A stretch of 64,000 nt of DNA from contig NC_134137.1 of assembly GCF_033958435.1 (NCBI RefSeq), positions 122,672,001 to 122,736,000 of the forward strand. Direction: 5' to 3'. The translations under genes and the position numbers were made by a program. Under the pieces are notes generated by a model. That model ran no database searches, was not told the origin of the DNA, and saw only the letters and a list, made by a program, of their open reading frames with translations. This document shows positions 21,801 through 33,800 of the stretch, in pieces. Source of the stretch: Carettochelys insculpta (taxonomy: Eukaryota > Chordata > Testudines > Carettochelyidae). Numbering within the stretch: position 1 is the stretch's first letter; the number at the start of each line of letters is the position of its first letter.

Positions 21801-24800
21801 CTGCTGTACTTCCAGGTGCCTGTTTTGTCAAGAGAGCAAACAGACAGTCCCGCCACTCTGCCGACAGAGTGGAGTGCTCTTTCAATCTGCTTTTGGTGTG
21901 TGGCCACACACACTCGATAAAAGCTTTCTCAGGAAATCTCTTCTGAGAGTGACTTCTGTTAACAGAGTGCTGTAGTGTAACCAAAGCCTTAGTGTTAACA
22001 TTTTTTCCCTACAGATACAAATTGATGAATCATGAATGTAATAATGACTAAGAAACAAAATTCAACCTTACCTGATTGTAATGGGTTTCACAGTATGCCA
22101 AGCCTTTCCTCTCATAGTGACGATGACCAAGAAATGGCTTTTCACACTTTGCACAAACAAAATGCTGCAACAAAAATGATATAAAATGTCTCTGGACTGG
22201 TTCAGTTTATGGAATTTCTTTGGAAATAGATGCTCAAAACTCAGGATTGAGAATTATTAAAGGACAGCCTACTAGTAATACTTTCTTTAAAATTAGAAAT
22301 AACACTTATTGTTTGTAGATTTAAAACAAAAAAAATATTGCTCATTTTAAAATCTATTAGAAACCGAAGAAAAAGTTATGGATTCATTATTAGTTGACAA
22401 ATTGCATTGATATGATAGAAAAATTTTAAACTAGCTTAAAAAACTTTATTGCTACATGTCTTGTTTGGCAATCACCAATAATTTGATCAATGGTGGTGTG
22501 TTTTAATTTATCTTAGGAGGAAGGATGACCCTGTGATTAAGAGAGCAGGAGTAAGCAGATTTGAGTCCCATTTACGATCCTCATCTTTTGGAAATAAATT
22601 TATTTTTTCCTTAATTCTCTCAACTGTAAGATGGGCATATAATACTTGCCTGCGTCACCAGAATGTGGTATTAGGATACATTTATTGGTTGCAATATTCA
22701 AAGCAGCTTGTATTCCGTTAAATGTAATGAATGATGTTTGACTAATGCTTCTGCATTGCTTTGAAATGCTCAACCATCCATTGTGAAATGCTTGAAGATT
22801 TTCATACTGAAGGCATCATAAAGGCAAAGCAGTATTATGGTCTCCATAACAGAATGAGAAATGTAGAACGGGAAGGAACCTCAATAAGTCACTTGGTCCA
22901 GTCCCTTGCATTGAGACAGGGATACTTTAAACTTTTAGTCCTAACAGGTGTTTGTCTAATCTGTTCTTGAAAACCCTCAATAATGGAGATTCCACAACCT
23001 CCCTAGGTTTTTTGTTCCAGTGCTTAACTAACCTTACAATTAGGAAGATTCTCCTGAGGTGTAAACCAATAGTTTTCAACTCTTTTTTTATTTGCAGACC
23101 CCTGATACATTTCAACTAGAGATGTGACCCCCTTTGGAAATTTAGCTTGTGGTCCCCAGACCCATCTCACAGAAGTCTTAAACTGAGCGTAGAATTCAAA
23201 TATAAGTGTTGCATCTGCTTGGTATGGCATTTGACACAGTGTGAAAAAAGGTTTGCTGAACTGTGGGCTTCATTGGTAAGAAAAACATTTCAGGGTTTTG
23301 GCCTGTAGGTGGGAGCACACACATACTTCGATTAATCAGAAAAACTGAATGCTTTTTCTGGGATCTGAAACTTTATTTTCATGGTCACCTTTTGTGGACC
23401 CCTTAAACATAGTCTGTGGACACCAGGGGTCCATAGACCACGGGATAAAAATAAGTGATCTAACTTAAACCTTACTTGCTGTAATTTAATCCTATTATTT
23501 CACATCCTCTCTGCGGTGTACGAGGAGAAAATTAATCACCCACCCTCCACTTTATAGCAACGTTTATAGCCCTGGTCCCAGGGCTGTTGGATAAGAAAGA
23601 ATTTACTCATATTTAGTCTGTGATCCACAATAACCTGCAGATCGTTTTCTGCAGCATTTGAATCCTATTTTTGCAGTTTGTAATTTATTTATGTATGCAA
23701 AATATTAATACATTTCTGTACGACACTTGACACTTCTACTGCACTTTGCTCCCAAGGATCTCAAAGCACCTTTTTGAACAATTAACTTCACTTCACACAC
23801 ACCTTGGGTGCATCTGCACTAGCTGGCTACTTTGAAGTGGCTGGCACAACACCGAAATAGCACGCGTCGCGTCTACACGTGCTGTGTGCTATTTTGACAT
23901 TGAAATTGACGTTAGGCAGTGAGATGTCGAAATTGCTATTCCCATCCGAAGATGGGAATAGCGCCCTACTTCGACGTTCAATGTTGAAGTAGGGCATGTG
24001 TAGATGATCTGCGTCCTGCTACTTCGAAATAGCGGGGTCCTCCATGGTGGCCATCAGCTGAGGGGTTGAGAGACACTCTGTCCAGCCCCTGTGGGGCTCT
24101 ATGGTCACCGCGTGCAGCAGCCCTTAGCCCAGGGCTTCTGGCTGCTGCTGCTGCAGCTGGGGGGTCCATGCTGCATGCACAGGGTCTGCCACCGGTTGTC
24201 AGCTCTGTGGATCTTGTGCTGTGCAAGGCAAGTGTGTCTGGGAGGGGCCGTTTAAGGGAGTGGCTTGGGGCTTTGCTGGCCCCTTATTTCGACGGGGAGC
24301 ACTTGTGTGTGTGGACGCTCCACATTTCCTTCCAGGGCGGCTCCTTTCGATGTCCCCCGTCACTACTTCGACGCTGAACGTCGATGGCACCAGCCCTGGA
24401 GGACGTGCAGACGATACGCGTCGAAGTAGCCTATTTTGATGTCCTTACTTCGAAATAGGCTACTTTGACGTAGTGTGCTAGTGTAGACGTAGCCCCTGTA
24501 AAATAAGCAATGTCATCATTATTCTCATTTTACAGCTAGAGATGCAGACCAGAGAGAGAAAATAATTTGCTGAAGACCTAACAGGAAATTTGTGGCAACT
24601 AACCCATACTTTCGTGCCAGTGACACTATCTATACACACACGTAAAGTTTCTGTTGATTTAAGAGATATTTTGGGTTCTACATCTTATGTGAAATATAGG
24701 AAGTCCCTCTCAAAGTGCAGAATTTTTCAAAACAGAATAAACTCTGTGATGACAACTGCAGAAAAAGCCATTGAGGTAGAATTTTACAGCCCTTTCTATT

Positions 24801-27800
24801 GAAACTGACCCACAGAATTACAGACCTAGTATATTCATACCAATATTTATAAAATACAATACACGTTCTGACATTTACCTCTACATGCCACTGTTTACCC
24901 ATAGCATTCACCACTCGTCCTTCAATTGGTCTCCTACATGCTCCACAGATGGGGACACCCATTTTATCATGGCAAGGCAAACAATATAATTCTCCTTTCA
25001 ACTCACGAGCATCAGCAGTGAGTTCCTTCCTGTTCAAGAAGTAATGAATTAAACATCAATATAAAGAATCTGAGACTATAAACAATGATTTTAGTTAATG
25101 GGTGGTTGCAAAGGCATAACTTCATGGATTTATTTCAACAGGTTTATTTTGAGTCCATTATGGAATTTGGATACTAGTTTTCAAAATGGCCTGGTTCAGT
25201 GACTTTTACCTTGAACACACAATGTTTGCCTGGAAAACTCAGAAATGTGTAGTAAGTATAATGCATTAAGTTTTTATTTTCTTTTACAAGCAATCTACGG
25301 TGACCACAGGATCATTTGTAAGATCTAGGGCTTGTCTTCACTTTGGGCTAAAACTGTGCTGCTGTAATTGATGCAGTGGAGTTGATTTAGTGGGTCTGGT
25401 GAAGTCATGGATAGATTGATGGAACAACCAACATATCTAAGTCAATCAAAGCTACCTGGATTTCAGCTACATAACTTACCTAATGTAACAAGTGTAACTT
25501 AGAATGACTGGTTACTGTAGACATGATCTAGTTTCACTGGCCTAAAATTTGTTCTTGGTGACACTACTGTAATCCACTATAATCGCCCATTAATTTAGAT
25601 TCACATCAGCATAACAACTTCCTTGCCCTCCAAATTACTGCAAACTAGAGCACCTGTGCTATTTCCTATAATGCCTCCAATCCAGCACCTCTGTGCAGAC
25701 ATGGAAAATGGGAAAATCTGTGTTTATCCACAGCTTAGATCCAAGCAAGGCTGACTTCCCTCCAGCAGGTCAGAAACTGCCTTGTCCAGCCGCTGCAGAG
25801 GCCACTTTGAAAATCCACTGATTCTGTCTGGAGCTGTTTGAAGCAGAAACTCTCTTCAGAATTGCCCAAGAGATACAGAGTTACAGCTGTACAGCGTCAA
25901 TACAGCTGCCATCACAGCTTGTAAAAACTGGGTAAGTGGCTCAGCTCGGAAGACAAGGACCAGGTGCCACAGATGAAGACACATTGTTTCAAAGAGGAGG
26001 GAAGAATCTTTTGTTTTTAAAAAAATAGGGGGCTGCAGAGGAATAAGTTAAGCAGCAAAAGAGAAGCATGTAGGGGAAGTGAAGGGGCTGTTTTTTTAAA
26101 AGAAGTGAAAAAAATTGAAAATTCACTGGGGTTTCTTAGTTTATAATTGAGATTACTGTCAAATATGGCTTAAAAATGGACACCACTAAGTAGCAGTTCA
26201 TTCAGCCTATGGTTTTGAACAGTGACTTTTTCATCCCAGAATGACAACGCAATGTTCACTAAGATTTAAGGTTATGTGCCTCACAAACGTGAGTGTCTGT
26301 AAATCAAGTCACCGATAAGTCTGATGAAATTTCAAGTGATGCACAATTTACTATTTTAGCTGGGGTTTATTACCCTCACGGTTGCAAATGGTTTGATTAT
26401 TCTAAAGCAGTAATTCTTTAGTACTTCTAAAGCAGTAATTCTTTAGTAATTCTAAAGCAGTGGTTCTTAACTTGGGGTGCATGCACCTCCAGGGGTGTAT
26501 GATGCTTTTTCTAGGGGTGAAAGACATGCCAGCTTCTTTTAGAAGGTAAGTAATCACAAACACAAATTAAACACAGGCATGTAAGTACAACTACTTTGTT
26601 TCATCAAACCTATGTACGAATTCAGTTAGCCGCTAACTGTTTGTGTGTCGGTTACAGTTTACTTCCACAGCAAAACTCCGCAACATCTCTGGGTAGTGCT
26701 TGTGTATTTTTGTATGCCTAGTGCACTATTATTTGTGGTGAGTAATAACATAAAACTATTTTACGCGTATTTAATATGCATTTAAAACTGCATAGGCCCA
26801 CCCATCTCCACTTTTTATAAGAGCTGTGAGAACGTATTTTGAGAACTAAAAGGGAGCAGGCTGCAGTAAAGGTTAAGAACCACTGTTCTAAAGGATTACA
26901 TGGGGTGATGTTCAGTCCAGAGTCACATCTTCTATCATAATTTAATACTCAGTTCCTTTCCAAAATGAAATTTTCATGTTTCCTCTTAATTCTTCTTTAC
27001 TTCCTCCTCTCTTTTGTTACTTGCAGTCCTCCAAGGACAGAAAACAGTCTCATGTTCAACTCTTCTCTCCTGGTCACCTCTGAACTCAGTTTCTAAGTAA
27101 ATCTTTATCCTTTCTGCACTAGTGAAACCCTCATCTGTGTCCAGAGCTAGAATTGGGGGTACACACATTGAAATTACCACCTTTCCCAAGATGCCATCTT
27201 GTTCTCCAGAATATCAGCTTTCATTTAAGCTTGTCTGAGAGATGACTGAACCCCAGATTTCTGCAACCTATGAGCCTGTTTGAGCTAAAGGATCAAGTCC
27301 ATAAGCCCAGAGGTCATGGCAGACTTAAATCTCCATACATGATCTAGCTACTAGACAGGACAAAGAACCACACACTGTTGACGTGAATCACACAAATACA
27401 GCTGACTTTAAATTTAAACAAACAAATAAAAATATGCACTTTTAAAAAGACTTTTTCCCCCCAATAAAATACACTTACCCGCAATTGGCACAGTTGAAAT
27501 GATCAGGGTGGTAAGGATCATTCTTGAATATCAATGGCTGTTCATCAATAATGGCATGGCACTTCTGGCAGATGTATTTACCCAGACCCCTAGCTTTCTC
27601 CCGGGTATGACAGGGACGGCAAAGATGCCTAAAAATGGGGAAAAAGAAAAACAGTAAGTAAATACTTTTTGGAATCTTACCACACAAAAACACAAACAAA
27701 AATCTGTTAGGGTATCAATTCAATCTACTATTTGGATAAATCATATAAGCAGTACACTCAAGGGAAACCAAGCTCAAGAGGGGTGGAAAAATATCAGTTA

Positions 27801-30800
27801 AATTACTTTTGTCCAGCAAAAGGGTTTGATTCTTTTCTCTAATGAATGTATTAAAAAAAAATAGCATTTGCTAAAGATTTTTGTTGCCAAGTGGTTTTGA
27901 ATCTTAGACATTAGAAAGGGAGACTAAATGCTTATTTATGCTCTGAGTGCGCAAATAATTTATGCGTGAACATCACTTATCACGTGAAGTCACATGCTTC
28001 CAGTTAAGCATGTATCTGTGTGCCAGCCTGCAGTGCAGCAATATCATCTCGGAGCCTCTTCAGTTCCTCGTTGATGACAGCGGTCTTTCAGGTGTCACTG
28101 ATGGCCTGAAGATCTTCAGTCAAGCCGGTCAGCATGGTCCGCACATTCCAGCAAGCAAGCTTAAATTGTTGATGTTTCTCATTTCTTGTTGATTTTCTTA
28201 TTGGTTTGCCTGGTGCCCAAATTTCAGTCACTTGTCAGGTTCAGGAACCTTAAGCCTCATGCACCCAGCGAGGCAGGTGAACTGTGGTGGGACAGTACTC
28301 TATTGGCTGGGGGCTGCCCAGCTTCAGGCGGGCGGTGACTGTCCAGTGAGATGCGAGGATCTCTCCCACCATCGAAGGCAACCCCTGGTGTTCGTTCTCT
28401 ACGCCAGTCGAGCACGAGCTTATAACTGGTATCTGTTGCCCCCCATGTTCAGCGATGCCAGAGTACCTCTCCAGGCGCAAGACTGGGCACTTATTATGGA
28501 GACTCTGGGCTGCCCAGACACCAGTGTCCCCCTCTCGGCTTTACTGATATAGTCCAAAGGAGAGGATAACCTCCACGTCTGGTACCAGCTCAGCTGCAGG
28601 AGTTGCCGGGACAGTGCCAGAAGTTGACACTGAACCGCCTTCGCACTCCACTCCGGATTTTCTGTCAGGGTTTACTCCCTTAGCCTCTCTCCTTCCCAGG
28701 AGAACCCACAAAGCGGTGGGGTGTGGAGAATGTGGTTAAGGATCCCACTACTTCATACCTCCCTGTCACCATAGCTCCCAGTGGAGCAATGACCTCATAT
28801 CCCCGGGACCCTCCTCCCCACCTTTCGCCCCACCCCCAGCTACCATCACCATAGGACCCTCCCCAACCCACTACCCCCATCTACTGCCATGTCCGCCCTC
28901 CTCACTGCACTGGCCCCTCTCCCCCCAGCTGCTCTCAGTGCCCCCCAGGTCCACCTTCCCCCATTGCTCTTCAGGCTCTTCTCTTCAGAAACTCCTTTTC
29001 CTGATAGTGCTGCCTTGCAGGGTGACTCGCAGATTCAGGATCTCTAAAGGAAAAGGACTACACCTTTTTCTGGCAGAGTAAAGCCCAAGAAGAACCCAGA
29101 GAGCAGAGTGTTGGCTTTGCTGTCAGAAACACCCTTCTACAAATGGTGGAATTAGTCATGGGCGGATCAGAAAGACTTCTTCAGATTACGCTTCAAACTT
29201 GCACCAGTCCCGTCCACCTGATCAGCGCTTATGCGCCAACCCTGTACTCCACACCAGAAGTTAAAGACAAGTTCTATGACGTGCTTAGTGCTGCTGTAGT
29301 GCAAATATCTGCTCGTGAACAACTGTACATCTTGGGTGACTTCAATGCAAGAGTTGGAGCTGATTGGGCCTCATGGCCTTCCTGCTTAGGACACTTCAGT
29401 GTGGGAAAAATGAATGACAATGGACAGCGTCTCCTTGAACTGTGCACGTACCACAATCTGTGCATCACAAACACATTCTTCCAAACGAAGCCACAGCACA
29501 GAGTGTCGTGGAGACACCCACGCTCGAAGCACTGGCATCAACTAGACGTGGTCATCACTAGGCGTAATAACCTCAAAAACGTCCTTCTGACACGCAGCTA
29601 TCACAGTGCTGACTGTGATACAGATCACTCGCTAGTTTGCTCCAAGCTCAAGCTCAGACGCAAGAAGCTGTACCGCTCTACACCTGCTGGAAGGCCCCGC
29701 ATTGACTCCAGAAAGACGGCAAACTTGGAAAAAGCTGAAAAGTTCAGAGAGACCCTCCAGGAAAATCTGCATGGCGGCCCTGGGGGCGCCAATGTGACAT
29801 CCAAATGGCAACATCTGAGGGATACAGTTTACAACACGGCCTTGTCGGTGTTTGGAAGAAGAGCTAGAAACACGAACGACTGGTTCAAAGCTAACTCTGA
29901 TGAGATGATTCCAGTCATTGAAAAGCGTGCTGCACTCCTGGAGTACAAACGCTCACCGAGCCAGAGTACCCAGCAAGCACTTAGAGCGGACAGAAGAACA
30001 GTACAGCAGACAGCCAGGCGCTGTGCCAACAACCACTGGCTCCACCTACGCAGCAGCATCCAGACCTGTGCTGACTTTGGTAGTCTCATAGGAATGTACG
30101 AGGGTATGAAGAAGGCATTAGGACCCACCCAGAACAAGATGGCACCTCTGAAATCCAAATCTGGTGAAGTCATCGCTGACAAAGCCAAACAGATGGAGCG
30201 CTGGGTTGAGCACTACTCCAAGCTGTACTCACGCGAGAATGTTGTGGTTGACACAGCCCTTGATGCCGTCGAGCTCCTACCAGTAATGGACGAACTGGAT
30301 CAGGAACCGACTGTGGATGAACTGAAGAGAGCCATCGACAGCATTGCAGCAGGAAAGGTCCCTGGCCAGGATGGTATACCACCAGAGGTAATCAAGTGTG
30401 CCACAGACACACTCCTGGAACCCCTACATGAGCTACTGTGCCTGTGCTGGAAAGAGGGTGAGGTTCCACAGGATATGCGCGACGCTAACATTGTAACCTT
30501 GTATAAGAACAAAGGAGAAAGAAGCGACTGCAACAACTACCGTGGAATCTCCCTCCTAAGCGTCACTGGTAAACCGTTCGCTCGAGTCATCCTTGGCAGA
30601 CTCCAGAAGATTGCTGAGAGGGTGTACCCCGAATCGTAGTGTGGATTCCGCGCAGAGAGGTCGACCGTTGACATGGTCTTCTCTCTAAGGCAGCTGCAGG
30701 AGAAGTGCAGGGAGCAGAGGAAGCCACTCTACATAGCCTTCATCAACCTGACCAAGGCCTTTGACTTGGTCAGCAGGGATGGTCTGTTCAAACTGCTCCA

Positions 30801-33800
30801 CAAGATAGGCTGTCCTCCACGGTTACTCAAGATGATCCAGTCGTTCCACAAAGACATGAGAGGAACCATCCAATATGACGGCGCATTATCGGATGCTTTC
30901 AGAATCAGGAGCGGCGTCAAACAAGGATGCGTGCTTGCTCCGACATTGTTCGGGATCTTCTTCGCACTCCTCCTGAAGCATGCCTCTGGATCTTCAACAG
31001 AGGGCATCTTGCTGCACACAAGATCTGATGGGAAACTGTTTAATCTTGCAAGGCTGAAAGCTAAGTCTAAGGTGTGGGAAGTCCTCATCAGAGACATGCT
31101 GTTCGCAGACGATGCTGCTGTAGTGTCTCACACACAAGACCAGCTTCAAAAACTGCTGGATCAGTTCTCCAGAGCGTGCAAGGACTTTGGGCTTACTATC
31201 AGCCTAAAGAAGACAAACGTACTCGGTCAGGATGTTGCTGAATCCCCATCAATCAGCATTGACAACTATACGTCAGAGGTCGTCCACGAGTTCGTTTACC
31301 TCGCGTCCACCATCACTGACACCCTGTTGTTGGACACTGAGCTAAATAGGAGGATCGGAAAAGCGGCCACAACTCTGTCCAGACTCAGCAAGAGAGTGTG
31401 GAATAACAAGCTGTACACTCACACCAAAATGCAAGCCTACAGAGCGTGCATCCTCAGCACCCTCCTTTATGGCGGCGAGACTCGGACCCTGTATGCCCGC
31501 CAGGAAAAGAGGCTGAACGTCTTCCACTTGCGCTGCCTCAGGCGCATCCTTGGAATATCATGGAAGGACAGAATGATCAACACCGCCGTCCTCGAGCAAG
31601 CTGGAATCCCAACCATGCACACCCTCCTCAGGCAGCGTCGGCTCCGCTGGCTTGGCCATGTCCACAGGATGAGTGATGGAAGGATTCCAAAAGACATCCT
31701 GGATGGTGAGCTAGCCTCTGGCAAAAGACCTCCTGGATGCCCCCAGTTGCGCTACAAAGATGTCTGCAAGAGACCTCAGAGAGGTAGACATCAAGCTGGA
31801 CAACTGGGAAGAACTAGCAGACAACTGCAGCAGATGGAGGCAGGGGTTACACAAGGGCCTTCAGAAGGGCGAGATGAGGATCAGACAGCTAGCAGAGGAG
31901 AAGCGAGGGCACAGAAAGCACAATAAGGACTTGCCAGATACCCACTACATCTGCAAGAGATGCAGCAAGGATTGTCACTCTCGTGTGGGTCTTCATAGTC
32001 ACAGTAGACGCTGTAAATGAAGTCTTCAATTGAAACTATAAAGGGCGTGATCCATAGTCTATGCAGACTGAAGGATGCCTACTACTACTACTGTGTGCCA
32101 GCTGTAGTACATTTACTCACACTGAAAAATATCTTACTCTAGGAATAGTCTTACTGATGTTAACGGGACGACTCCAGAAGTACAGTGCTGCTAATAAATC
32201 AGAGTTAAGGGTATCACAATCTGGCCACCAAAGGCCTCAAAAGAACTTGTAAATAAGAACAGCATTTTTATATAAGAACCAAACTAGTGCTTTTTTCAGA
32301 CTTTACAATATAAAATCATCTCAGTCACATCAAATTGGAAAAAAAAACATTAAAACACAAAATAAAAACCACTAACTGTAGCAATGCATTTTATTCTGCA
32401 CTAAACAATTCAAAATTCTAAAGTGGTACAAGTTAGGTGTGTACACTTTTACCTACGTTTGTAGTATCTTAGCACCACCAATTGTGACATGAGTTGCTGG
32501 AACCAGGACAGTAAAAATCTGTTATTTTGTGTGAAAGAATTGATGGGCTGTATCTGTCTACTGGTGATACATTACTCTCAGAATATTCTCTCCCTACTGT
32601 ATATCAGTGTACCACCAGCACTGCATGATGTAAGGTAACAGATGTACCCAGGAGGTGACCCTGATGGAAAGTTTGAAGATGTAGTAGAACATCCCTTAAG
32701 TGGTTTTGTAAATATTTTTTTTAAAAAATAAATACCTAGGCTGTGTCTACATCAGCCCCCTTCTTTCAGCAGGGGCATGTTAATGAGGGAGTTCACAACA
32801 TGCTAATGAGGCACTTCCATGAATATGCAGCGCCTCATTAGCATAATGGCAGCTAAAGTGATTTATATAGCTGGAGGCCTTTTGAAACAACCCCCCAGTC
32901 TTTGAAAGCCCCTTCCTTCCCATTTGTTTTGCTGCTTTCGAATCGCGTGCATTTGTTTTGGGAAGAAGGGGCTTTCGAAGATTGGGGGTTTGTTTCAAAA
33001 GGCCCCCGGCTACTTGCGTGGCATGTGATTCGAAAGTGGCACTTTCGAATTGCCGTGGCCACCATTATATTAAAGAGGTGTTGCATATTCATGGCAGCAC
33101 CTCCTTAGCATCTTTCAAACTGCCTCATTAACATGCCCCTTCCGAAGGGAGGGGGCTCATGTAGACACAGCCCTAATGTTTACATTTCATTTTTGGGCTG
33201 TGTTCTCTGCAGATGAGATTTGCTTGAACCCCTGCCCAATAAAAATACCTTGTATTTAAACAGAGATATTTCAGTTATTCCTTTAGCTGTATATTATTAA
33301 ACAGGCTACATCATGCCAGCTGAAGACTTTTAGAAGCCTTTGTAAACTATGTAAACTTTGTAAACCCCATCATCACTCCACTTTGCTCATGATCAGTACA
33401 GAAGGAGGTGAAGATCTACCTGCCAGCGTTCTTGACAAATCCAATATCTGCCAGTACTTGTTGGCAGATGTCACAGCAGAAGCATTCTGGATGCCAGCTA
33501 TTGTTCATAGCTTTAATAACACGACCAATAATGAACTCACCTGTAGGTAAATAAAATATCTGGATGTTTAAAAAACCCCAAACCAAAGTTGTTAATACCA
33601 GTGTGCATTAAGTAATACTGTATCAGACAAAGTAAGATAAACCAAAACCTCCCAGTTTGCCAGTTCAGATATGTGGCTCTAGGAACTTTGGTTCTCAACA
33701 TTATTCTTCGGTACAAATCAAAGCAAATTCCCTTGCTCATAAAGCGTGTTCTCTTCTAGCAAACACTTAATTTACACTCCCTCCCTTATATGCTTCATTT

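Larger units (their letters stand above)
28028..32090 (+). mobile_element. APE-type LINE with 5' inversion
   Basis: A non-LTR retrotransposon in LIMS1 intron 4, antisense to the gene, bounded by a 12-bp exact duplication. The main part (about 29010-32090) is on the plus strand: apurinic endonuclease, reverse transcriptase, then a C-terminal zinc finger, ending in a short TAC-type repeat (32078-32091). The 5' part (28028 to about 29008) is inverted. On the minus strand, 28165-28028 reads [14 protein letters not shown] to DDIAALQ, the start of the same endonuclease, and the plus strand continues it at [13 protein letters not shown] (29037). This is the twin-priming pattern. I lean to an RTE-like clade but cannot fix it by eye. 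Confidence 0.88.

Noticed and set aside
23978..24226. Possible small gene near LIMS1 exon 6
   Set aside because: Inside the inverted MITE copy; no splice context.
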